64,000 nucleotides of DNA. Source: Nonomuraea jabiensis (GTDB lineage Bacteria; Actinomycetota; Actinomycetes; Streptosporangiales; Streptosporangiaceae). Shown here one piece after another: positions 47,778-56,273 of the stretch; within the stretch, counting starts at the first letter, position 1, and the number at the start of each line of letters is the position of its first letter. The notes beneath the pieces were generated by a model. The model was not told where the DNA came from, did no database searches, and saw only the letters and a program-made list of their open reading frames with translations. Location of the stretch: NCBI RefSeq assembly GCF_014204795.1, contig NZ_JACHMB010000001.1, positions 5,146,001-5,210,000 of the forward strand. The letters run 5' to 3'. The position numbers were made by a program, and so were the translations under genes.

Positions 47778-49322
47778 TCAGTGGAGGATCTGGTGGAGGG
47801 CGGTCGCCAGGCGGGTCGCCGGGGCGCCCTCGCCCGCCGGGTCGTCCGAACGCCAGGCCACGTAGCCGTCCGGGCGCACCAGGACGGCGTCACAGCCGTA
47901 CCGCGCCTCCCAGTGCCCCTCGACGTCGACCAGCTCCGGCCCCACCCGGTGGACCCGCACGCCCTCGACGGCCGCCCGCGCCCACTCCTCGGAGGCCCCG
48001 CCGGGCCCGCACAGCAGCACGAACGAGTCGTGGAACAGGTCGTGCACGCCGATCCGCCGCCCGTCCAGGGAGAGCCAGAGGTGCGGGGCCCGGGTGCCGG
48101 GACGGGCGTGTCGTGACACCCCGTCGCCGAACACCGACTCCGGCGGGGTCCCGGCCATCGCCGTGGACGCGTACCGCTGCCCGAGGACGCACGTGACCGG
48201 ATCCACCGGGTCGTCCTCCGGGCTGGAACCGAACCTGGCGGCCTGGCTGCGCACGGTCAGGTCGGCCAGCGCCAGCGCCACCGGGCGGCGCTCGGCCTCG
48301 TACGTGTCGAGCAGCGCGTCCGAGGCCCGCCCCGCGAGCACGGCGGCGAGCTTCCAGGCCAGGTTGTGCGCGTCCTGGACGGCCGAGTTGGCGCCCAGCC
48401 CCTGGGCCGGCGGCCACACGTGCGCGGCGTCCCCGACGAGGAAGACCCGGCCGGAGCGGTAGCTGTCGGCCACGCCGACCGCCTCGGTCCAGGATGCCTT
48501 GCTGACGACCTCGACCGGTACGTCACGCCCGATGACCGCCTTGGCCGCGGCGACGCAGCGTTCGTCGGTGAAGTCGTCAGGCGACTCCTTGTCCGGGTCG
48601 TACATCAGGGACAGGCCCCAGTGGTCGCGCAGCGCGTGGGAGACGAACGCCGCCGAGGCGGCGCCGCCGGGTTCGCCGACGATCCAGAACAGGGCCCGCT
48701 TGGTGATGATCTCCGACAGGTCCGCCCTGATGACGAAGGTCACGAAGTGCCGCATCGGGCCGAGGCCGGTGCGGGCGATGCCGAGCCGCTCCCTGGTGGC
48801 GCCGCCGTAGCCGTCGGCGCCGATCACGTACCGGGCCCTGATCGTGTGCCGCTCGCCGGTGGCGCGGTCCTCCACCACGGCCGTCACACCGTCGGCGTCG
48901 GGCTCGATCGACCGGCACTGCGTGTCGAACCACAGTTCCGCGCCCTTGGCGCGGGCGGCCTCGATCAGGATGGGCTCGACCGTGCTCTGGTCGGCCATGC
49001 AGTACTCGCCCGCGGTCAGGTCGGGCAGCCCGCGCGGGGACTCGTCCCCGAACAGCCACTGCCACTCGCCCGCCAGCGTCGCGCAGCGGGCCACGCCGGC
49101 CTCCTCGTCGAAGGGCCGGCCCGCCTCCTTCACGCGTTCGTCCAGGCCGAGCGGCCGGTAGATCTCCAGGGTGCGCGGGTTGATCCCCCGGGCCCGGCCC
49201 AGGAGCGACACGCCGGGGTGGCGGTCGACCAGCAGGCAGGGCACGCCCTGGTGGGAGAGGAAGAGAGCCGAGGCGAGGCCGGCGTAGCCGCCGCCGACGA
49301 TCAGGACGGGGGTCTGCTTCAT
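47778..49322 (-). CDS. FAD-dependent aromatic monooxygenase
   Basis: 514 residues from ATG 49322, overlapping the upstream small gene by 4 bp; the longer open frame upstream is not homologous. FAD-binding GxGxxG variant VGGGYAGLASAL at the N-terminus, the DG region (VIGADGYGGATRERL) and GDAAHVWPPAQGLGANSAVQD near 294, characteristic of PheA/TfdB-type phenol or polyketide hydroxylases. A C-terminal thioredoxin-like domain follows. Its divergent PadR regulator suggests induction by a phenolic or antibiotic substrate. Confidence 0.9.
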   Translation of the reverse strand: MKQTPVLIVGGGYAGLASALFLSHQGVPCLLVDRHPGVSLLGRARGINPRTLEIYRPLGLDERVKEAGRPFDEEAGVARCATLAGEWQWLFGDESPRGLPDLTAGEYCMADQSTVEPILIEAARAKGAELWFDTQCRSIEPDADGVTAVVEDRATGERHTIRARYVIGADGYGGATRERLGIARTGLGPMRHFVTFVIRADLSEIITKRALFWIVGEPGGAASAAFVSHALRDHWGLSLMYDPDKESPDDFTDERCVAAAKAVIGRDVPVEVVSKASWTEAVGVADSYRSGRVFLVGDAAHVWPPAQGLGANSAVQDAHNLAWKLAAVLAGRASDALLDTYEAERRPVALALADLTVRSQAARFGSSPEDDPVDPVTCVLGQRYASTAMAGTPPESVFGDGVSRHARPGTRAPHLWLSLDGRRIGVHDLFHDSFVLLCGPGGASEEWARAAVEGVRVHRVGPELVDVEGHWEARYGCDAVLVRPDGYVAWRSDDPAGEGAPATRLATALHQILH

Positions 49323-49777
49323 GACGCCTTCTCCAGGGTGCGCGCGGGGTCGTCGACGGTCGGGTAGGTGCCGTTCCGGTGGGCCTGGCGGACGTCGCGT
49401 ACGTACTCGGGGGACAGCATCGCGGTGATGATCGCGACGCCGCCGCGGCGGACGCGGACCTCGCTCCCGGCGGCCCTGCCCACCAGGCGGATGCGCCGCG
49501 CGGATGCCTCGGCGGGCGCCTGGTGGTCCTTGACCTGGCCCCTGCCGCTCCAGCGCAGGTCCTGGTGCTCGATGGTGGCGTCCTCGGGGACCAGCAGCTT
49601 GACCACGCCGCGGTCGAGGTCGAGCCGCACCTCGATCTCGGCGGGCAGGCCGGGGGAGCGCAGGTCGAGGGTGGTCTGGCCGTAGCGGGTGCGGACCTCG
49701 AAGCGGCCCGCGGTGGTCCAGTTGCCCAGACGCCGGGTGACGGCGTGATCGGTGTGGATGCGTTCGGTGTCGCTCAT
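49319..49777 (-). CDS. Conserved hypothetical protein, operon partner of the monooxygenase
   Basis: 152 residues. No named domain that I recognise with confidence; the middle (RRLGNWTTAGRFEVRTRYGQ, then TLDLRSPGLPAEIEVRLDLDRG) looks like the beta-rich C-terminal repeats of DUF1707/LiaF-type proteins. No membrane segment. It precedes the monooxygenase with a 4-bp overlap and is divergent from padR across 64 bp with three CTAGT repeats. Confidence 0.7.
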   Translation of the reverse strand: MSDTERIHTDHAVTRRLGNWTTAGRFEVRTRYGQTTLDLRSPGLPAEIEVRLDLDRGVVKLLVPEDATIEHQDLRWSGRGQVKDHQAPAEASARRIRLVGRAAGSEVRVRRGGVAIITAMLSPEYVRDVRQAHRNGTYPTVDDPARTLEKAS

Positions 49778-49797
49778 GGAGTGATAGTTGCAGTGAA

Positions 49798-49834
49798 ACT
49801 AGTCTCTCGTCAACTAGTAATGGCGAAGCTAGTA
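49798..49834. promoter_or_regulatory. Three CTAGT repeats at 15-bp spacing, possible PadR operator
   Basis: CTAGT occurs at 49799, 49814 and 49829, exactly 15 bp apart; the first two are within ACTAGT palindromes. They lie in the 64-bp gap between divergent genes and include a TAGTAT element ahead of padR. Regular phasing suggests a cooperative regulator site. Confidence 0.5.
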
Positions 49835-49841
49835 TTGGCCC

Positions 49842-50438
49842 ATGGCTCTCGACCGCGGCTCGCCGCTCGCCCTCACCGTGCTGGCCCTGCTGCGGCACCA
49901 GCCGCTGCACCCGTACGGGATCCAGCGCCTGCTCAAGCAGTGGGGCAAGGACCTGGTGGTCAACGTGGGCCAGCGGGCCGGCCTCTACCGGACCATCGAC
50001 CGGCTGCTGGAGGCCGGCCTGATCAGCGTCCGGGAGACGGGGCGCGACCAGCAGTACCCCGAGCGCACGGTCTACGAGCTGACCGCCGACGGCGAGACGG
50101 CGCTGCTCAAGTGGCTGGACGAGATGCTGAGCACGCCCAAGCAGGAGTTCCCGCAGTTCCCGGCCGCGCTGGCGAACGCGCTCATGCTCGCCCCGGAAGA
50201 CCTGGCGGCGGCGCTGGAGCGGCGCGAGCGGGCGGTCGCCGAGACGCTGGCCTGGCTGGAGGCGGGCCTGGCCGACGATGCCGGCCTGCCGCGCATCACC
50301 ATGCTGGAGATCGAATACCTGCGCGAGGTGACGGCCGCGGAGATCCGGTGGCTGCGCGGGGTCATCGACGACCTGCGGGCCGGGCGGCTCACGTGGTCGC
50401 GGGAGTCGTTGGAGGAGGCCGCGGCGGAGCGAGAGTGA
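49842..50438 (+). CDS. PadR-family transcriptional regulator
   Basis: 198 residues, ATG 49842 with little leader. N-terminal winged helix (LALTVLALLRHQPLHPYGIQRLL, then GLYRTIDRLLEAGLISV) and C-terminal helical dimerisation domain (VAETLAWLEAGL, IEYLREVTAAEIRWLRGVIDDL), as in PadR subfamily 1/AphA-like regulators of phenolic-acid or drug responses. It probably controls the divergent monooxygenase. Its last 50 bp overlap the 3' end of the convergent AI-2E permease gene. Confidence 0.92.
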   Translation: MALDRGSPLALTVLALLRHQPLHPYGIQRLLKQWGKDLVVNVGQRAGLYRTIDRLLEAGLISVRETGRDQQYPERTVYELTADGETALLKWLDEMLSTPKQEFPQFPAALANALMLAPEDLAAALERRERAVAETLAWLEAGLADDAGLPRITMLEIEYLREVTAAEIRWLRGVIDDLRAGRLTWSRESLEEAAAERE

Positions 50439-51429
50439 CCGGGGCGGGCTCGGCCCGCGGCCTGTGCAGCAGGGCCACGATCACCGCGGTCACCGGGGCG
50501 GCCAGGAACGCGCCGACGATCCCCCAGAGCAGGCCGCCCACCGCGATCGCCACCAGGATGACCACCCCGGGCAGGTCGAGGGCCTTGCCGTAGATCTGCG
50601 GCGCCAGCACGTGCCCCTCGATCTGCTGCACCGCGACGGTCACCCCGACCACGATCAGCGCCACCAGCCAGCCCTTGGCCACGAGCGCCACCACCGCGGC
50701 CAGCAGCCCCGCCGTGAACGCCCCCACGACCGGCAGGAACGCCCCCACGAACGTCAGCACCGCCAGCGGCAGCGCGATGGGCACGCCCAGGATCCACAGC
50801 GCCAGGCCGATGAAGAACCCGTCCACCGCGCCCACGATCGCGATCCCGCGGATGTAGCGGCCGATCACGGAGAAGATCAGGACGCCGGTCTCGGTGATGC
50901 GTGCCCTGGCAGAAGCGGGCGCGAGGTCCACGAGCCAGTGGAAGAGCCGGTCGCCGCCGTGCACGAAGTACACCGACAGGACGAACGCCACCGCCGCCCC
51001 CACCACGATCTCACCCGCGGTCCTGACCCCGGCCAGCGCGCCCGTGGCGATCTGGCGGCCCTGGGCGGTCAGGTACTCCTTGGCCTGCGCGGCAAGCTTA
51101 CGCGGGTCGATCCCGAACCTGGAGGTCAGGTCGTACAGGTTGTCGAGCACCCTGGTGACGCTGACCCGCAGCTGCGAGACGCTGTCGATGGTGGGCGGCA
51201 CCAGGAGCGCGATCAGCCCTCCGGCCAGCACGATCCCGCCGACGAAGACGATCGCGGTGGCCAGGGCGCGGTTCACCCCGCGTGACCTGAGCCAGCGGGC
51301 CGGGGGCAGCAGCAGCGCCGTGATGAACACGCCGACGATGACCGAGATGACCACCGTGCCGATCTGGTTGAGGCAGAAGCCGGCCACCGCGATCAGCGCG
51401 ACCCATCCGAGCAGCCGCCACGGCCCCAT
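50389..51429 (-). CDS. AI-2E family transporter
   Basis: 346 residues, ATG 51429. Six to eight membrane segments; family blocks LALWILGVPIALPLAVLTFVGAFLPVVG and QQIEGHVLAPQIYGKALDLPG near the C-terminus. Members export varied substrates (autoinducer-2 in E. coli TqsA, Na+/H+ in others); the substrate here is unknown. A Pro/Thr-rich tail (about 20 residues) overlaps the padR gene. Confidence 0.9.
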   Translation of the reverse strand: MGPWRLLGWVALIAVAGFCLNQIGTVVISVIVGVFITALLLPPARWLRSRGVNRALATAIVFVGGIVLAGGLIALLVPPTIDSVSQLRVSVTRVLDNLYDLTSRFGIDPRKLAAQAKEYLTAQGRQIATGALAGVRTAGEIVVGAAVAFVLSVYFVHGGDRLFHWLVDLAPASARARITETGVLIFSVIGRYIRGIAIVGAVDGFFIGLALWILGVPIALPLAVLTFVGAFLPVVGAFTAGLLAAVVALVAKGWLVALIVVGVTVAVQQIEGHVLAPQIYGKALDLPGVVILVAIAVGGLLWGIVGAFLAAPVTAVIVALLHRPRAEPAPVTLAPPRPPPTTPATT

Positions 51430-51490
51430 CCCCTGCCCCCTATCGTGCCTGGTCAGAGGCCTTCCCCGAGGCGGTGGAGGGCAACCCTGG

Positions 51491-53335
51491 TCAGTCGGGC
51501 GGCGTCAGGTGGAGGAGCTGGGAGCGCTTGTTCTCCTCGTACGCCTCCCGCGCCGCGCCGGTCGTGCCGCCGACCTCCGCGACCGGCACGTCCCACCACG
51601 CCTCGGAGGACGGGGCGTCGTCCGCCATCGGGTCGGTGCGTACGTAGATGACCGTGGTCCCGGTCCCCGAGCGGGCTTCCTCCAGCGCCTTGCGCAGGTC
51701 GGCGACCGACTCGGGGCGCAGCACCGAGGCGCCGAGGCTGGCCGCGTTGGCGGCCAGGTCGACGGGCAGCGGCCCGCCGTCGCGATGCCGGTAGGAGGTG
51801 CCGAGCCGCTGCGCGCCCACGCTCTCCGACAGGCGGCCGATGGAGGCGAAGCCGGAGTTGTCCACCAGGACGACCACCAGCTTGATGCCCTCGGAGATCG
51901 CGGTGATCAGCTCCTGGGCCATCATCAGGTACGAGCCATCGCCCACCAGGACGAACACCTCGCGCTCCGGCGCCGCCAGCTTGACGCCCAGCCCGCCGGC
52001 GATCTCGTAGCCCATGCAGGAGTAGCCGTACTCGACGTGGTAGTTGCCGGGCCCGCTCGGCCGCCAGAGCTTGTGCAGGTCGCCGGGCATCGAGCCGGCC
52101 GCGCACACCACCACGCCGTCCTCGGCCGCCGCCGCGTTGACCGCGCCGATCACCGCGGACTGCGGCAGCGGCGAGCCCTCCAGCGCGTAGGCGCGGTCCA
52201 CCGCCGCGTCCCACTCCCTGGTCAGCTCGGCGGCCCGCGCACGGTAGTCCGCCGGCGTGCCCCTCCAGCCCGCGAACGCCTCGACCAGGTCCGCCAGCCC
52301 TTCGCGGGCGTCGCCGACCAGTTGCAGGCCCGACAGCTTGGCGGCGTCGAAGGCGGTGATGTTGAGGTTGAGGAAGCGGGCGTCGGGGGCGAAGATCGAT
52401 CGGGAGGCGGTGGTGAAGTCGCTGTAGCGGGTGCCCACGCCGATGATCAGGTCGGCCTCGCGGGCCAGCGCGTTGGCGGCCGTGGTGCCGGTGGCGCCGA
52501 TCGCGCCCATGGCGAGCGGGTGCCCGTACGGGAGCGCGCCCTTGCCGGCCTGCGTCTCGGCGACCGGGATGCCGTACGTCTCGGCGAAGATCCGCAGCTG
52601 CTCGGTGGCCTCGCTGTAGATCGTCCCGCCGCCGGCGACGATCAGCGGGCGCACGGCCGACTTGACCAGCTGGGCCGCCCGGAACACGGCGGCCCGCTCG
52701 GGCAGCGGCCTGGGGACGTGCCAGACGCGGCGCGCGAACAGCTCCTCCGGCCAGTCGTGGGCCTCCGCCTGCACGTCCTGCGGCAGCGCCAGCGTCACCG
52801 CGCCGGTCTCGGCCGGGTCGGTGAGCACGCGCATGGCGGCCAGCAGCGCCGACGGGAGCTGCTCGGGGCGGTTGATCCGGTCCCAGTAGCGGGAGACCGG
52901 CTTGAAGCAGTCGTTGACCGAGATGTCGTACGAGCGCTGGTCCTCCAGCTCCTGCAGCACCGGGCCGGCCACGCGGGTGGAGAAGATGTCGCCGGGCAGC
53001 AGCAGCACCGGCAGCCGGTTGATCGTCGCGCCCGCCGCACCCGTGATCATGTTGGTCGCGCCGGGGCCGATGGAGGTGGTGCAGGCCAGCGTGGCCAGGC
53101 GGTTGCTGGCCCGGGCGTAGGCGGCGGCCGTGTGGACCATGGCCTGCTCGTTGCGGCTCAGGTGGTAGGGGAGGTCCTCGGTGGAGGTGGCCAGAGCCTG
53201 GCCGAGCCCGGCCACGTTGCCGTGGCCGAAGATGCCGGAGCAGCCGCCGAAGAACCTGCGCTCCACGCCGTCGCGCTCGCTCCACTGCCGGGCCAGGAAG
53301 CGCACGACGGCCTGGGCGACGGTCAAGCGAGTCAT
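51491..53335 (-). CDS. iolD: 3D-(3,5/4)-trihydroxycyclohexane-1,2-dione hydrolase
   Basis: 614 residues from ATG 53335, after GGGAGGAC and overlapping the iolB stop by 4 bp. ThDP-dependent enzyme of the acetolactate-synthase fold: catalytic Glu in LSRNEQAMVH, and the ThDP/Mg motif GDGS (about 463-466) to DNSGFASIG (near 490). IolD hydrolyses the cyclic dione formed from inositol to 5-deoxy-glucuronate. Last gene of the leftward iolC-Cgl0159-iolB-iolD operon. Confidence 0.94.
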   Translation of the reverse strand: MTRLTVAQAVVRFLARQWSERDGVERRFFGGCSGIFGHGNVAGLGQALATSTEDLPYHLSRNEQAMVHTAAAYARASNRLATLACTTSIGPGATNMITGAAGATINRLPVLLLPGDIFSTRVAGPVLQELEDQRSYDISVNDCFKPVSRYWDRINRPEQLPSALLAAMRVLTDPAETGAVTLALPQDVQAEAHDWPEELFARRVWHVPRPLPERAAVFRAAQLVKSAVRPLIVAGGGTIYSEATEQLRIFAETYGIPVAETQAGKGALPYGHPLAMGAIGATGTTAANALAREADLIIGVGTRYSDFTTASRSIFAPDARFLNLNITAFDAAKLSGLQLVGDAREGLADLVEAFAGWRGTPADYRARAAELTREWDAAVDRAYALEGSPLPQSAVIGAVNAAAAEDGVVVCAAGSMPGDLHKLWRPSGPGNYHVEYGYSCMGYEIAGGLGVKLAAPEREVFVLVGDGSYLMMAQELITAISEGIKLVVVLVDNSGFASIGRLSESVGAQRLGTSYRHRDGGPLPVDLAANAASLGASVLRPESVADLRKALEEARSGTGTTVIYVRTDPMADDAPSSEAWWDVPVAEVGGTTGAAREAYEENKRSQLLHLTPPD

Positions 53336-54171
53336 GAGGTCCTCCCGAACGGCAGTCTCGGATCTGTGGGCTGGCTTTCCCAGGATGAGCGGATCCACGC
53401 GTGGCGGGGGTCGTCGCAGAAGGCCATCGAGCGTTCCTCCGCCGGGCCGGCCAGGACGTTCAGGTAGTAGAGGTCGTAGCCGGGAGCGGCCATGGCGGGG
53501 CCGTGGTAGCCGTACGGGACGAGGACGACGTCGCCCGAGGAGACCTCGGCCAGGGTGTCGATGTGGCCGCGTTCGGAGGAGTAGACGCGCTGGTAGGCGT
53601 TGCCCTGGCCGGCCACCTCGAAGTAGTAGATCTCCTCCAGCACCGCCTCGCCGGGGTTGTCGGTGTCGTGTTTGTGCGGCGGGTACGACGACCAGTTGCC
53701 GCCCGGGGTGATCACCTCCACGGCCATGAGCTTGTCGCAGTCGAAGGCGTCGGGAGAGCAGAAGTTGTTCACCTGGCGGGTGGCCTGGCCCGCGCCGCGG
53801 ATCTCGACCGAGACCTGGCCGGCGGGCACGTAGCGGGGTTCGAGGGCGCGGGTGGCGAGGGCGGAGGGCAGGGCGACGCGCCCGGTGCCCCGGAGGGTGA
53901 CGCGGGAGCCGATCGGGACGTAGGCGAAGTCGCTCGGCCCGCTGAAGACCGAAGGCCGTCCCGCCAGCTCGAACGTCGCGGCGGAGGTGGTGACCGTGCA
54001 GGATCCCGACAGCGGGAGGACCAGCGTCTCCTCCTCGCCGGTGTCGAACGAGACGGGCGTGTCCGCCAGGTCCACGATGCGCAGGCCCGAGTACGTCCAG
54101 CCCGCCAGCGACGGGGTGATCTCGACGGACCAGGGGCCGTTCGCGGCCTTGCCGAACGGAACGTATGTCAT
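53332..54171 (-). CDS. iolB: 5-deoxy-glucuronate isomerase
   Basis: 279 residues, ATG 54171 overlapping the preceding gene by 4 bp. Bicupin IolB: the conserved block NWSSYPPHKHDTDNPGEAVLEE supplies metal-binding His and Glu, followed by YYFEVAGQGNAYQRVYS and VLVPYGYHG. It converts 5-deoxy-glucuronate to 2-deoxy-5-ke-gluconate (2-deoxy-5-keto-D-gluconate), the substrate of IolC. Normal length for the family. Confidence 0.95.
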   Translation of the reverse strand: MTYVPFGKAANGPWSVEITPSLAGWTYSGLRIVDLADTPVSFDTGEEETLVLPLSGSCTVTTSAATFELAGRPSVFSGPSDFAYVPIGSRVTLRGTGRVALPSALATRALEPRYVPAGQVSVEIRGAGQATRQVNNFCSPDAFDCDKLMAVEVITPGGNWSSYPPHKHDTDNPGEAVLEEIYYFEVAGQGNAYQRVYSSERGHIDTLAEVSSGDVVLVPYGYHGPAMAAPGYDLYYLNVLAGPAEERSMAFCDDPRHAWIRSSWESQPTDPRLPFGRTS

Positions 54172-55073
54172 GCGCGGGTCTCCCGTACCAGTGCCGCGGC
54201 GTTGTCCACCGCTTTCGCTACGTCGTCATCCGGAGGGTAGAGCAGGGCGCGGCCCACGACGAGGCCGCGTACGCCGGGAAGGCTCAGGGCGCGGTCCCAG
54301 TCGGCGTAGGCCGCGTCGATGTCCGGCGGGTCGCCTCCGAGCAGCAGCGCCGGCAGCGTGGTGGCGGCCATCACGCGCTCCATCTCCGCCACCGCCGGGA
54401 TCTTGAGCCAGGTGTAGGCGGAGGTGGTGCCGAGCGCCTGGGCGACGCTGATCGCGCGGATCACGGCCTCGGGGGACAGGTCGTTGCGCAGCGCCCCCGA
54501 CTCGGAGCGCCGCGCCCAGAAGGGCTCCACCATGGCCGGCAGGCGGCGGCGGGCCAGGTCGGTGACGGCCCGGGCGCAGGACTCCAGGGTGGCCACCGTG
54601 GCGGGGTCGGCCGGGTCGATGCGGACCAGCATCTTGCCGCCGTCCAGGCGCATCTCGTCGATCGAGGCCGCGTCGAAGCCGGTGAAGCGGTCGTCCACCT
54701 CGAAGACCGAGCCCAGCAGGCCGCCCCGGTTCATGGAGCCGAAGGCCAGCTTGCCCTCCAGGGCGCCGAGCAGGAGCAGGTCCTCCATGACGTCGGGGGA
54801 GGCGAGGATGCCGTCCACGCCGGGGCGGGAGAGCGCCACCTGGAGGCGGTCGAGCAGGTCGGCGCGGCTGGCCATGGCCAGCGGCCGGTCGCGTACGCCC
54901 AGGGCGCCGCGGGCCGTGTGGTCGGCGGCGATGATCAGCAGCCGCTCGCCCTCGCCGGGCAGGCCGCGCCGCTGCCGCCGGGCCGCGGCCTCGGCGATCT
55001 CCTCCGGCCGGGTGGCCCGGATCTGGGTGAGCCGCTCGTAGCCGGAGGTCCTGGGCAGGGTGAGGTCGCTCAA
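54168..55073 (-). CDS. Cgl0159-family (beta/alpha)8-barrel protein (iol operon)
   Basis: 301 residues from a TTG at 55073 overlapping the iolC stop (TTGA). Aldolase-like barrel: LLIIAADHTARGALGV, PGVDGILASPDVMEDLL, LDGGKMLVRID and SAYTWLKIP, the last with a candidate Schiff-base lysine. This family occurs in actinobacterial iol clusters (Corynebacterium Cgl0159) and in related aldolases of the DeoC/LacD type. It may replace IolJ in cleaving the phosphorylated deoxy-ketogluconate. That function is inference from context. Confidence 0.85.
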   Translation of the reverse strand: MSDLTLPRTSGYERLTQIRATRPEEIAEAAARRQRRGLPGEGERLLIIAADHTARGALGVRDRPLAMASRADLLDRLQVALSRPGVDGILASPDVMEDLLLLGALEGKLAFGSMNRGGLLGSVFEVDDRFTGFDAASIDEMRLDGGKMLVRIDPADPATVATLESCARAVTDLARRRLPAMVEPFWARRSESGALRNDLSPEAVIRAISVAQALGTTSAYTWLKIPAVAEMERVMAATTLPALLLGGDPPDIDAAYADWDRALSLPGVRGLVVGRALLYPPDDDVAKAVDNAAALVRETRA

Positions 55074-56008
55074 GAGCCCGCTCCGTTCAGCAGGTCCTCC
55101 ACCTCGGCGGTGGACGGCATGGCGTCGGCGCAGGCCAGCCGGGCGGCCACGAACGCGCCGGCCGCGTTGGCGAAGCGCACCGTCCGCTCCAGCGGCCAGC
55201 CGCGCAGCAGCCCGAGGCAGATCGCCCCGCCGAACGCGTCGCCCGCTCCGATGCCGTTGACCACCTTCACCTCCACCGGTTCCGCCACCACGCTCTCCTC
55301 GGAGGTACGCGCGAGAACCCCTTCGGGGCCCATTTTCACGATCGCGACCTTCACCCCGGCGTCCAGGAGCGCCTGCGCGGCCGCCTCCGGGTCGCGCACG
55401 CCGACCGCGTTCTCCACCTCGTCGAGGTTGCCGACCGCGACGTTCGCGTACGGGAGCATCCGCCGCACGGCCTCGGGGGCCGCCTCCGGCGACTTCCAGA
55501 GCGACGGCCGCCAGTCGAGGTCGAACACGGTCCAGCCGGACGTACGTGCCGACAGCGCGGCGGCGTGGGCGGCGGCGCTCGGCTCCTGGCTCAGCCCGGT
55601 CAGCGAGAACCAGAACAGGCTCGTCTCCGCGATGGCGCCGAGGTCGAGATGGGAAGGGGAGATCCACAGGTCCGGCGGGTGCTCGCCCCGGTAGAAGTAG
55701 AGCGGGAAGTGGTCGGGCGGGAAGATCTCGCAGAACGTCACAGGGGTGGGCGGGCCCTCGATGGTGCTCACGAAGGCGTCGTCCACGCCGAACCCGCGGA
55801 TCGCCCTGCGGACGAACTCTCCGAAGGGGTCCGCTCCCACGCCGGTGATCACGGCGGAGCGCAGCCCGTGCCGCGCCGCGGCGACGGCGACGTTGGTGGG
55901 GCTGCCGCCGAGGAACTTGCCGAAGGACTCGACGTCGGCCAGGCCGACGCCCGTCTGCAGCGGGTAGACGTCGACGCCGGAGCGCCCGAACGTGATCAGG
56001 TCGTACAA
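55070..56008 (-). CDS. iolC: 5-dehydro-2-deoxygluconokinase
   Basis: 312 residues from TTG 56008, five bases after GGAGGTG; a GTG at 56041 is the alternative but adds a non-homologous leader. PfkB kinase: YDLITFGRSGVDVYPLQTG, FLGGSPTNVAVAAARHG and the C-terminal anion-hole motif NGIGAGDAFGGA with catalytic Asp. It phosphorylates 2-deoxy-5-keto-D-gluconate. First gene of the leftward iol operon, with a TGTCATGACA palindrome 44 bp upstream. Confidence 0.94.
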   Translation of the reverse strand: MYDLITFGRSGVDVYPLQTGVGLADVESFGKFLGGSPTNVAVAAARHGLRSAVITGVGADPFGEFVRRAIRGFGVDDAFVSTIEGPPTPVTFCEIFPPDHFPLYFYRGEHPPDLWISPSHLDLGAIAETSLFWFSLTGLSQEPSAAAHAAALSARTSGWTVFDLDWRPSLWKSPEAAPEAVRRMLPYANVAVGNLDEVENAVGVRDPEAAAQALLDAGVKVAIVKMGPEGVLARTSEESVVAEPVEVKVVNGIGAGDAFGGAICLGLLRGWPLERTVRFANAAGAFVAARLACADAMPSTAEVEDLLNGAGS

Positions 56009-56051
56009 AGCACCTCCAGGAATGGAGCTTACCTGCGACACTATGGCATAT

Positions 56052-56061
56052 TGTCATGACA
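56052..56061. promoter_or_regulatory. TGTCATGACA palindrome upstream of iolC
   Basis: Perfect 10-bp palindrome 44 bp from the iolC start. The same sequence recurs at 56218. It fits the degenerate motif KGWCHTRACA that I recall for the GntR-type regulator IolR of Corynebacterium glutamicum. No regulator gene is in the window. Confidence 0.6.
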
Positions 56062-56217
56062 TACGGATGTCCGCTATGTAACCTAATGTCCCTCTACTCA
56101 AACCCCTCCGTGACTCACAACACGCCGCGCCGGACGGTTAGCTCCCGGCCCGTTGAGCAAAAACACAGCGTGTGAGCACTCTCCGTAAATTTGGCCAAGC
56201 CTTTACGTCATATGGAT

Positions 56218-56227
56218 GTCATGACAT
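56218..56227. promoter_or_regulatory. TGTCATGACA palindrome upstream of the sugar ABC operon
   Basis: Second copy of the perfect palindrome, 47 bp upstream of the lipoprotein start. In both copies the flanks share ATAT/GGAT-like bases (ATATGGATGTCATGACATAT here). The divergent arrangement with one site per arm suggests one regulator controls both operons. Confidence 0.6.
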
Positions 56228-56273
56228 ATTGGCCCATGGCGTTACCTCCTTACGGACCTGTCGGAGGGTTTGC

